Source: Fragilaria crotonensis | Lineage: Eukaryota > Bacillariophyta > Fragilariophyceae > Fragilariales > Fragilariaceae | Direction: 5' to 3' | Length of the DNA: 28,460 nt | Assembly (NCBI GenBank): GCA_022925895.1 | Contig: JAKSYS010000742.1 | Span: forward strand, 1 to 28,460 | Part shown: in pieces, positions 19,823 through 28,460 of the stretch | Layout of the letters: every line of letters starts with the position of its first letter | Numbering within the stretch: position 1 is the first letter of the stretch | Notes under the pieces: generated by a model | Told to the model about the DNA's origin: nothing | The model's database searches: none | Seen by the model: only the letters and a program-made list of their open reading frames with translations | Position numbers and translations under genes: made by a program

Positions 19823-22675
19823 ATGGCAAATCACTACAGGGCAGTGATTTATCTAGTCGGTATCGCTTTCGGCACTTTTGCTTCGGCAGCCAACGAACTT
19901 GTCATCAGCGAGTACATCGAGGGAACGTCTAACAACAAAGCCATTGAGTTGTGCAATCCGTCGTCGAGCGCTGTCAATCTGGCAACTGATAACTACGTGC
20001 TTTTCATATCCTTCAACGGTGGCACTTCCACTTCTACAATCCCTCTCAGTGGCACTGTTCCAGCAGGAGGATCCTTTGTCATTGCCAACAATCAAGCCTC
20101 TACCAACATCTTGTCAAAGGCAAACCAGACTTCCAGTTCTCTCTCCTTCAATGGTGACGATGCGATTGTTCTCAAAGTTGGAGCTGCCGGGACTGTTGTA
20201 GACTCATTCGGACAGGTTGGAGTTCGAGTTGACTTTGGTACAGACAAGACTTACCGCAAGAAGTCTTGTGGAATCAGGGATGTGGTCACTACCGATGCTT
20301 TCAATCGCACGGTCCAATACGACGAGTTCGCCGTGGACACTTTCGACGGTCTCAATAGCTGCCCATCCGGCTGTGGGCAGACTGTTTCGCCAATTGGCCA
20401 GCCCACTGCATCGCCAACCATCCAGCCCACTGCGTCAAACACGGCATCCCCGACATTGCCCTTAAGCCAGCCCACTGCTTCCCCAACAGCGACCCCGACT
20501 TCCTCGCCGACGGGCAAACCCACTGTGTCACCTACTGCTTCCCCTACCGCATCATCTACAGCTCCTCAAACTACTCCCCCGACAGGATCGCCGAGTGCCT
20601 CTCCAACTGCGCCACCCTTTTGGCAAGTGATTTGGTTATCAGCGAGTACATCGAGGGTTCGTCCAACAACAAAGTGATTGAGTTGTGCAATCCGTCGTCG
20701 ACGGCCGTAGACTTGGCAACTGATGGCTACGTGCTTCAGATATACTTCAACGGTGCCACTACTCTCGGTAACACAATCGCCCTCAGTGGGATCGTTCCGG
20801 CAGGAGGATCCTTTGTCCTTGCCAACAATCAAGCCGCATCTGGCATACGATTGAATGCCAACCAGACTTCTAGTTTTCTTAACTTCAATGGTGACGATGC
20901 TGTCGTGCTAAGGAAGAGCGGTGTAAGCGGCACTGTTGTAGACTCATTCGGCCAGGTTGGAAATCGAACTGATTTTGGTACCGGCAAGACATACCGCAAG
21001 AAGTCTTGTGGAATCAGGGATGTTGTCACTACAGACACTTTCAATAGCACGGACCTATACGATGAGTTCGCCGAGGACACTTTCGACGGTCTCAATAGCT
21101 GCCCATCCGGCTGCGGGCCAACTGCATCCCCAACTGCGTTGCCCACTGTCCTGCCGACTATCCAGCCCACCGCTTCACCAACATTGACCCCGACTTCCTC
21201 GCCGTCGAAGCAACCAACTGCGTTGCCAACCGCTTCTCCGACGGACAAACCCACTGCCTTGCCAACTACTGCCCCAACTTCGCCTCCGACTGATTCACCA
21301 TCTTCCTTTCCATCCGTTACTCCAACAAAGTCCCCGAGCTCTTCTCCATCTGCTTTCCCTACTACGACCCCGAGTTCGCCTCCTTCTGCTGTCCCAACGA
21401 CTTCCCCTAGTTTGACTCCTTCTGCTGTCCCAACAACGTCCCCGAGTTCGCCTCCTTCTGCTGTCCCAACAACGTCCCCGAGTTTGACTCCATCTGCTGT
21501 CCCAACAACGTCCCCGAGTTTGACTCCTTCTGCTGTCCCAACAACGTCCCCGAGTTTGACTCCTTCTGCTGTCCCGACTGCATCGCCCACTGCATCGCTA
21601 ACTGCCCGGCCAACAGCTCGGCCAACCGGACCGACAGCTCGGCCAACTGGATTCCCCACGACATTGAGACCAACTGGATTCCCCACGACATTGAGGCCAA
21701 CTGGATTCCCCACGACAGCGAGGCCAACTGGATTCCCCACCACAGCGAGGCCAACAGGTTCGCCGACATTGAGGCCAACTGGACTCCCCACCACAGCGAG
21801 GCCGACTGGATTCCCCACAACAGCGAGGCCGACTGGATTCCCCACAACAGCGAGGCCGACTGGATTCCCCACAACAGCGAGGCCGACTGGATTCCCCACC
21901 ACAGCGAGGCCAACAGGTTCGCCGACATTGAGGCCAACCGGATTCCCCACCACAGCGAGGCCGACTGGATTCCCCACCACAGCGAGGCCGACTGGATTCC
22001 CCACCACAGCGAGGCCAACTGGATTCCCCACCACAGCGAGGCCAACAGGTTCGCCGACATTGAGGCCAACTGGACTCCCCACCACAGCGAGGCCAACCGG
22101 ATTCCCCACCACAGCGAGACCAACCGGATTCCCCACCACAGCGAGACCAACCGGATTCCCCACCACAGCGAGGCCGACTGGATTCCCCACCACAGCGAGG
22201 CCAACAGGTTCGCCGACTGATAGGCCAACCGGATTCCCCACCACAGCGAGGCTCCCACCACAGCGAGACCAACCGTCCCCACCACAGCGAGACCAGATTC
22301 CCCACCACAGCGAGGCCAACAGGTTCGCCGACTGATAGGCCAACTGGATTCCCCACCACAGCGAGGCCGACTGGATTCCCCACAACAGCGAGGCCGACTG
22401 GATTCCCCACAACAGCGAGGCCAACAGGTTCGCCGACTGATAGGCCAACCGGATTCCCCACCACAGCGAGGCCATCCGGGTTCCCCACCACAGCGAGGCC
22501 AACAGGTTCGCCGACTGATTGGCCAACCGGATTCCCCACCACAGCGAGGCCAACAGGTTCGCCGACTGATAGGCCAACTGGATTCCCCAACACAGCGAGT
22601 CCAACAGGTTCGCCGACTGATAGGCCAACTGGATTACCCACCACAGCACCCGAAGCCAATTCAACCCTCTTGTGA
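19823..22675 (+). CDS. Secreted protein with two lamin-tail domains and a Pro/Thr/Ser-rich repeat tail (frameshifts)
   Basis: ATG 19823 begins a signal peptide (VIYLVGIAFGTFASA, cut near residue 22). A lamin-tail domain follows at about residues 23-180: ELVISEYIEGTSNNKAIEL, VPAGGSFVIANN, NGDDAIVL, VDSFGQVG, TYRKKSCG, DTFDGLNSC. This is the form found in secreted bacterial and algal nuclease-type proteins; no nuclease domain is present. A PT/SPT-rich linker leads to a second copy (DLVISEYIEGSSNNK, from about 20624). The frame changes in the TTTT run at 20618-20621, explained by one missing base, so both domains belong to one gene. The second domain has no ATG or signal peptide of its own. A second PT linker leads into nine-residue RPTGFPTTA repeats from about 21640. 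Three consecutive shortened repeats near 22245-22310 shift the frame again, and reading on reaches TGA at 22673. An extracellular or cell-wall role with O-glycosylated linkers is likely but inferred. Confidence 0.75.
21640..22650 (+). repeat. 27-bp coding minisatellite (RPTGFPTTA) with higher-order structure
   Basis: The base unit is 27 bp, e.g. AGGCCGACTGGATTCCCCAC plus ACAGCG, encoding RPTGFPTTA. Units of four to six are punctuated by variant blocks encoding RPTGSPTL or RPTGSPTD, giving a higher-order period. Late units change to the RPTGSPTD type and three become shorter (17, 24 and 23 bp, near 22245-22310), which moves the reading frame. Upstream, from about 21370 to 21590, a separate 36- to 48-bp repeat encodes PSAVPTTSPSLT-type units. 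Confidence 0.9.
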
Positions 22676-24803
22676 ACTGGAATGCTGTCACAGGGCGATG
22701 TGAGATCGATTTCTAGATATCTTATTGTTTACCAACTTCATGTTGTTGTTTTGTCAGATTAGGATGCTCATTCTTTTATGTACGCATTTGAATAAATGGA
22801 ATGGTCTGAAACAAAGAACGTGACGACTAAGATGTGCATGCTGAATGTTTCAAATGTATTATTCGCAGGAATGAGGAACCTGGTTCCGCACTATCACCGC
22901 AGTAAGTTTGCCTGGCCACTAAGTATAAATTTCGCAATCTCGACTGCGTCCGATCGTCAGTCCCACTCGCGATGATGTCAAGGCTGACGCCTCGAGTTGG
23001 TTGAAACCCTAGAGGCAAAGCATTGTTGAGCAATGGTTGTTATGCATCCTGGTCTATTCCTACATTCCATCAGCAAATACCAACAAGGCAAGTCGTCATC
23101 GGGATAATCGAAGATCTTTTGCTAGCTGTTCAGGCCGACTGGTTGGTTCGTCTTGGTCATCGCGTACGATGTCGTCTGCCATTTCGAGTGGCGCACTCTG
23201 CCAAAATGGTGCGCACCGCCGGAGTCAAGCCAACCTTGGCTTGCCCAATTTTAAAATGAAATACATCAACAAGCTCGTATGGAATCGAGTTAGCTCCCTG
23301 AGAATTCTGAACGCCAGCATCAAATAAGCAAATAAGAGCTCTGTTCTGTCGTCGTCCTGGGGTACGAAGGCATAATTTAGCAGACACTCCGGGCAGAGTC
23401 GCCATAGTAGTCAACCGAACTTCGAACCCCGCCTGGATAGTCTTCAACATCTGCATAAGATCGATACTCTCCATGCATGTAAGTTTCCCTTCAACTACGA
23501 CCTCAATGCGGCGGTCCGAGTGCACACGCTGAAGGAATTTCAATGACGAGAAATTCACTACTCGTACCTTTGTACGAACGATTCCATTCCTGGATCGACC
23601 TGTGCACCAACGATTGCAACCATAAAAACCATGAAGCTCAGAACGATCAGCACTTTCAACAACATCATCATCTTGAGGAAGTTATACAGTAATGAGCAGG
23701 CGTATAGTGTTGTTGATACCTATGGAGGTGCACTTAACATACGTTACAATCGCCTTTTGGACCGTATTGGTGCACAGGGACTTGGCGAGTTAAATGGGCG
23801 CTTCCATCTTTGCTGGAATGCCGTCTCCAAAATGAGATTGCTAGCCATCCTTGAGGCTTTTCTGTGAGGTAAACTTTCACAAGTCACGGTCTTCCGTGGT
23901 TCTTGATGAGATATGGACCAGAGTGCGAGCCTGGCGCAACCAAACATGATCTGGCCGCCGAATGTCCATCAGTATCCGACTGGAGTTGTTCGAGGAGCTC
24001 AAATCGACTCGCTCCTTTCGAATCATACGCTGTGACACCTTATTGTTCAAGATGATGACTTGCATGTCATAAATGAAAATGACATGATGAGGCATCAAGA
24101 ATGCCATTGAAGTATTGGAACCCTGTCGTAACCAACATGCCGGCCTGCACAATATTGTCACCCTGCTATGACGTTAATTCATCCCGGATTCCGTCAGTAA
24201 TCTGAACTCTGAACCACGAGTCATTGTTGACGTACATCCCAGTGTTGGCAATGCTGCCTGGTAGCTCCAAGAGCTGAGGCGATGCGAATGTAATTCAGAA
24301 GTACGTGTCTTGGGAAAAGCCGGAGTAAGTGGAGTGCGATCCGGGTGTGCCCACCAGAATGACCAGGCCTGTGCCTGACCGTTCAAAGTAAAATCCGGTA
24401 ACTGGCAGGGCAATGACTCTGACAACAAAAAATCGGAGGCTCCACTTTGGCAGGATTGTTCGAGAGGAAGCATTCCAGGACTTTCCCCCGGCGCTCGGCG
24501 TCCGCAGTTTTTTGTTTGTTTTGAGAAACCTTCGGTACGCCATGCTTGCAATCCAAACAATGATGTCACATAATATCCAGGCAAAAGGCCAGTCTGCTTG
24601 CTGGATGCTGTGTTGCTGGACGCTGCTAAGGATGCAGTGTTTCCTGTGAGTGATGAATTTGACCCAAAGCCTGGCAGTGCTGCAATTGTCTTGCTTGAGG
24701 AGTGCTGCAGATAGTAGAGTCACCATTTTTGGCCTATTCTGATAGCAACCACAGTGTGACAAACCGTGGGATTGCAAAAGATACGCATGCACTGTAGTAG
24801 TCC
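22676..24803. other. No confident gene; possible decayed minus-strand gene
   Basis: Several medium frames follow one another on the minus strand in different frames: 24792-24295 (165 codons, with hydrophobic FAWILCDIIVWIASMAY), 24584-24174, 24161-23877, 23947-23744 and 23558-23157. The chain and its hydrophobic segments could be the remains of a membrane-protein gene, but no block matches a family I know and the joins are ambiguous. From 22676 to 23150 I see only AT-rich flank of the lamin-tail gene. Confidence 0.3.
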
Positions 24804-25448
24804 CTACTACCGTAAAACTCTCTGGTTAAGACCCCTCGTAGGATAAGACCCACCCCCGCCAAAAAAGGTCATTTCCCAGACATGTGCATGCCAACCCAGC
24901 TGTACTTCGTTCTCTCTAGAATGGACAACCTGACCGGAAAGAGGACAAAAAGGGCTTCAATTCCATATATAACACTTATATAATCAGATGACGTTACGAG
25001 TGATTTCTAGTCGAATATACAGGTGGATGGACAACAGTTTTGACGGATTCCTCGGGGTGCCAACAGACGTTTTCGGGTTTTTTCGGCCCAAAACGCGCCG
25101 AACAAACCATGCATGCGTGCGCACACATTCTTCAACGGAACAAACCTCGTAACTATTTGCAAGCCTCTGAAAGTTCGTGAAACGCCTCCTTTTGCTATTA
25201 CGGATAAAGAGCAGTAGTCCGATCATTGTGGACAACGACGTCACCGAACGACGATGAGAACCAACAACAGTGAGGACGTTTCTCAGACACGAATCAGATA
25301 AGGGAAAAACCCTCTTTTTAAATGTTTTATGGTTCACATTTGAACGGAATCTTGCTATCAGTTTACGTAGGTTAAGACCCACCCCCCCAAAATTGGACAA
25401 AATCACGCACAATTCCTGGGTCTTAACCAGAGAGTTTTACGGTAGCTA
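24804..25448. mobile_element. MITE, 639 bp, with 28-bp perfect TIRs and CTA target duplication
   Basis: Positions 24807-24834 (CTACCGTAAAACTCTC...) and 25418-25445 are exact inverted copies over 28 bases. Both sides are flanked by CTA (24804-24806 and 25446-25448), a 3-bp target duplication as made by PIF/Harbinger-type insertion. Just inside the TIRs, TAAGACCCACCCCC recurs (from about 24843 and from about 25373), both times after CGTAGG plus one variable base. TAAGACCC is also part of each TIR, so the motif occurs four times near the ends and may be a transposase-binding site. The only sizeable frame, 142 codons on the minus strand (25412-24984), resembles no transposase. The TIR differs from that of the MITE at 2506-3006, so this is a separate family. 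Confidence 0.88.
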
Positions 25449-26205
25449 GAGATAGTAGCATCAAATATGTACGTATTCATGAGTGCTTACAACATGTTCT
25501 TGATGATTTGCTCTATAGTTATACTCCGATACTTTCACACTGGAAGTGATTTTTATGTTTGGTCCTGTCCTACTAGTATAGCATCTGCGTGCAACTACCG
25601 TTGCAAGCACATAAGGCCGATGCTTACAGAAAATGAGAATCGACATGCCTCAAAAATCGACGTCATTTTTATTAAAACTCAATGCGTACGTTCTCAATAG
25701 TCGACATAAATCGGGAAAAAACTGTGTCGAATTTTGAAGGACCGGGTCCTTTTCACCAGGCAATGAAAAATCGACACAGTTTTCGAAGAGGACCCGGTTT
25801 TCGTCATAAATCGACACTGGAGTACTTGAATGAATCCTGTCATGAGTGCGGGATATTCGGACAAGCATACAAGGCGCGTGTCCCACGATGACGTGGAGGA
25901 CTGCTGACGCGCACGCACGGATAACCTGTTGGTCCATATGGTGGGACCGGTTTTGGAACTAGATTCTAGATCTGCTCACTCTTTTTATAATTGATCAAGT
26001 TGCATGCCGCTTCTTGTCGATTGTTATATTTTTAAGGGTCAATCTCCGGCAATGGCGGATTCGCCGCACTTGCGGGAGATTTCACTGATACTCGCTACCA
26101 GCTCTGATTGGCATCGAAGTGGTCCGATTGGCATGTCTTGCACATTGTTTGTCAAACAATATAATACCACCGTCCACCCTTGTTGAATTCATTTCGCAAG
26201 CAACC
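25449..26205. other. Spacer with interleaved inverted repeats
   Basis: No supported gene. Around 25700-25810 there are repeated ATCGAC elements and two inverted pairs that interlock: AACTGTGTCGA (25720-25730) with TCGACACAGTT (25771-25781), and ACCGGGTCCT (25741-25750) with AGGACCCGGT (25789-25798). The remainder up to the Harbinger-like gene is featureless to me. Confidence 0.6.
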
Positions 26206-27466
26206 ATGGGTGTGAAAGGTTCTAAACTTGTTGCAATTGACTTGCTGAAGGGCCTGCCTGTGTGGTTTTGATGGCAATGCTCTGCTCACCCAAAGTGATT
26301 GTTTTGACGAAAAGGGTGACATTGACGAGGAGAGATATGAAGAATATGCCAGGCAAGAAGATGACGACGACGAACTGAAGAGAAAGGTGCGCCTTGCTTT
26401 GGCCTATGTGGTTAGACAGACAATCAAACGAAAGAGAGAACTCTCCATGGAGTCCACGAGACAAGAAAACCGCCCGATGAAGAAAACTCGGATTGCGAGT
26501 CCGAAATGGTATACTGATCCCGTCACACAAGTGCGTCGCAAGAAGATGCCAAAAATGAGTGCAAGGTGGGAGGATTACATTGATAACCCGCAACCAAGCA
26601 ATCCACATTGGGCCAAGGAGTTTCGACAAAACTTTCGGTTGCCCTACGCATCGTATGTCATGATTCTTGACATGATATCACCTGAGGACAAGAGTGAACA
26701 ATTGTTTGACAGATGGAAGACACACGATGACAGCTGTTACATTGAACGAGAAAACAATAAAAAGAACAAAAAGGTTTCAGCAATCGAATTACTGCTCTTG
26801 GGTTCGCTTCGCTATCTGGGAAGAGGATGGACCTTCGACGACATGCGTGATGTGACATACATCAGTCGGGATGTTCATCGCAAGTTCTTTCACCAGCAAT
26901 TTGTGAAGTTTGGCTCAACAGTGCTCTACCCCATGTACGTATCTGCACCACATATGGTAGAAGAACTGAGGGATTGTGAGCAGGAATACAATATTGCCGG
27001 TTTTCCACCAGGTTGCATTGGAAGCACAGATGCAACTCATATTCCGCTTGAAAAGGTTTGTGTTTCATTGCGTCAAGCGCACCTGGGCTTCAAGTCAAAA
27101 AGTACAATGCGAACGTAAAATTTGACGTGCAATCATCGGCGCCAAATCTTGCACACAACAGCAGGACACCCAGGTAGATGGAACGACAAAACATTGATTC
27201 GTTTCGATACTTTTATGTCGGAGCGTCGTGACGGAGCACTAAACGACAAAATGGATTTCGAGTTGAGGACACGACAAGGAATGACAGATGATGATGAAGG
27301 CGAGGATAGGACTCTAAAGCTCAAGGGGGCATATGTCATAGTGGATAATGGCTACCTTGAGTGGTCAACAACAGTGCCGCCCTTGAAAGATTCGTGCAAC
27401 CGGTTGGAGCTGAGGTTTTCACAGTGGCTAGAGTCCATGAGAAAGGACGTCGAGTGTACCTTGTGA
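26206..27466 (+). pseudogene. Second, distinct PIF/Harbinger transposase with frameshift, stop and truncated end
   Basis: The likely start is ATG 26206 (MGVKGSKLVAIDLLKG); this frame ends at a TGA near 26269. One extra T in the TTTT run there would link it to the long frame that follows. That frame runs with an acidic stretch, a basic patch (KRKRELS), KMSARWEDYIDN, a helix-turn-helix-like block (AIELLLLGSLRYLGRGWTF) and the nuclease: PPGCIGSTDATHIPLEK (first Asp), NHRRQILHTTAGHPGRWND, GAYVIVDNGYLEW (second Asp) and MRKDVECT (Glu). A TAA at 27116-27118 lies in the same frame between MRT and NLTCNH. After the catalytic Glu the frame stops at 27464, where family members normally continue with FG and a C-terminal domain. 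Motif wording differs clearly from the copy at 10945-11749, so this is another lineage. No Myb-like partner or TIRs were found near it. Confidence 0.82.
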
Positions 27467-27870
27467 GACCCTCTCTAGTACGGCGGCTCCACATACATTG
27501 ACTCGCTTGGGAGTCGAGTTAGTGCAGAACCGACGGGAACAGAAGAGGAGAACACGACAGCACAATGAACAAGAGCGCGGCGGTATCAAGAGGTGCGCGT
27601 TGCGATAGTATCAATGTCAGTGATGAGGATGTTGTGGGTCGTTGGCGTGGACGAAGCAATAACTGTACCTCTTCACCCTTACGATCGTAGACCGGCAAGA
27701 ATGCAGTGGAGGTAATAGTTTTAGGCTAAGTTAAAGTTGTGAGCCAATGGAGTACATTGGCTTTAAGCTAAACTAGTCGGAGTTGCGCATGCTTCATGCA
27801 TGTCAGCGACTGTAGATAGTAGACTGTGCGCGATTAGACAATTGCACAGTAGCATGAATGAAATATGCAC
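27467..27870. other. Probable LTR sequence and unassigned Harbinger 3' remnant
   Basis: Up to about 27710 the plus strand may hold the decayed end of the Harbinger transposase, but no frame is convincing. From about 27712 to 27877 the sequence is probably part of the 3' LTR of the copia element on the minus strand. It contains an 8-bp hairpin (AGCCAATG at 27742-27749 with CATTGGCT at 27755-27762). The far LTR end cannot be placed without the other LTR. Confidence 0.4.
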
Positions 27871-27884
27871 TGACACACTCCCCC
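27871..27884 (-). other. Polypurine tract and 3' LTR start of the copia element
   Basis: Read on the minus strand, GGGGGAG (27884-27878) is followed at once by TGTGTCA (27877-27871). A purine run next to a TG is the standard boundary between the internal region and 3' LTR of an LTR retrotransposon. It lies about 60 bp beyond the end of the RNase H-coding region. Confidence 0.6.
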
Positions 27885-27940
27885 ATTGTAAGCCATAGCA
27901 TGCCATGAGCAACAGAAGTGTATCTTGAAGGAGAAGAACT

Positions 27941-28460
27941 TCAGGGGGCCGGGGGCATCCACGGAGCACCATAATGACCCATGAGGCGGCGAACATGACG
28001 ATGATGAAGCGTGGAACCAAGCAATTTTGTCAGGGAATCCGCGGAGTTGACAACACCAGGAATGTGAGAAAGAACAATCTCATTTGCTGCCTTCTTGGAG
28101 GGCAAAATGCTGGATGTCGATATGACAAGCGCGCGGCGTGGGACGACTCGCATTAACCATCAAGATGGCGACTACGTTGTCTTCGAACAACGTAGTTGGG
28201 CCGAGTTGCGCGTACCCGAGTTCTGAAAGGATTGATCGGAGGTACTTGGCAATCTTGGCGGCATGGACAGCGGCAAGGAACTCTGCTTCGGTGGAGCTTG
28301 TGGAAACGGTCGATTGAATCTTTGACTTGTAAGCCAGAGGGCCACCGCAGAACATGAAGGAGCCCGGTAATAGAGCGACGCGTGACAAGGTCCAGTGCAT
28401 GGGCCGCGTCAGCGTAACCAGCAAGTTCGGTCGAGGATTGGACTTGCGGGAAATCAGGAG
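27941..28460 (-). pseudogene. Ty1/copia retrotransposon polyprotein 3' end (RNase H), partial and frameshifted
   Basis: The minus strand entering from the right edge encodes the C terminus of a copia-type Pol. GYADAAHALDLVTRRSITG carries the first RNase H Asp. After one extra base in a GGG run near 28367 the frame changes to GGPLAYKSKIQSTVSTSSTE with the catalytic Glu, followed by LFEDNVVAILMVN (Asp) and HIDIQHFALQE (Asp of HID). About four bases are missing near 28105, and the end continues in another frame: KAANEIVLSHIPGVVNSAD, SLTKLLGSTLHHRHV, ending at 27941. These are the usual copia RNase H blocks (TSSTEAE, EDN, HID, SADxLTK). In a retrotransposon this domain removes RNA from the RNA-DNA hybrid during reverse transcription. 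The upstream reverse transcriptase and integrase lie outside the window. Two indels make this copy defective. Confidence 0.9.

Noticed and set aside
20829-22691. A 620-codon open frame on the minus strand opposite the lamin-tail gene, and two further long antisense frames (353 and 292 codons).
   Set aside because: They exist because the 27-bp repeat is a multiple of three and happens to lack stops on the antisense strand. The plus strand has a signal peptide and recognisable domains; the antisense products are only repeat translations.

Overview
The window looks like nuclear DNA from a diatom, probably a transposon-rich pennate species. The evidence is a DUF6824-domain protein (a family much expanded in diatoms), diatom-type Ty1/copia RNase H, two different PIF/Harbinger transposases, a coiled-coil ORF1-like family I know only from diatom genomes, and secreted cysteine-rich and Pro/Thr/Ser-rich proteins. 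No prokaryotic signals, rRNA, tRNA or CRISPR were seen. Species was not determined and nothing was searched.

Layout. 1-2452 (minus): decayed coiled-coil ORF1-like gene of a mobile element, possibly with the start of the next ORF at the left edge. 2506-3006: MITE with 30-bp perfect terminal inverted repeats (TIRs). 3653-5515 (plus): modular cysteine-rich secreted protein. 6991-8502 (plus): DUF6824 protein. 8973-10228 (minus): membrane-anchored sulfotransferase-like protein. 10945-13567: remnant of a PIF/Harbinger transposon, with a transposase (plus) convergent with a Myb-like/NAM-associated accessory gene (minus). 13982-18572: a convergent pair of unrecognised genes (483 aa plus, about 1,037 aa minus) that may be an undescribed two-gene mobile element. 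18815-18931: near-perfect 117-bp palindrome. 19823-22675 (plus): secreted protein with two lamin-tail domains and a long Pro-Thr minisatellite tail. 22676-24803: no confident gene. 24807-25445: second MITE with 28-bp TIRs and a CTA target duplication. 26206-27466 (plus): second, different Harbinger transposase. 27871-28460 (minus): 3' end of a Ty1/copia retrotransposon running off the right edge.

The likely host genes are the cysteine-rich protein, the DUF6824 protein, the sulfotransferase and the lamin-tail protein; three of these four have secretory or membrane-anchor N termini. The rest is mostly mobile DNA. The first MITE ends in almost the same 13 bases as the Harbinger remnant 10 kb away, so the two can be read as a non-autonomous element and a relative of its transposase source.

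Many genes are broken by single-base indels, mostly one missing base and several in short homopolymers. This may be true decay in the transposons. In the host-like genes it may instead be residual assembly error, so those are annotated as full-length genes with the breaks stated.
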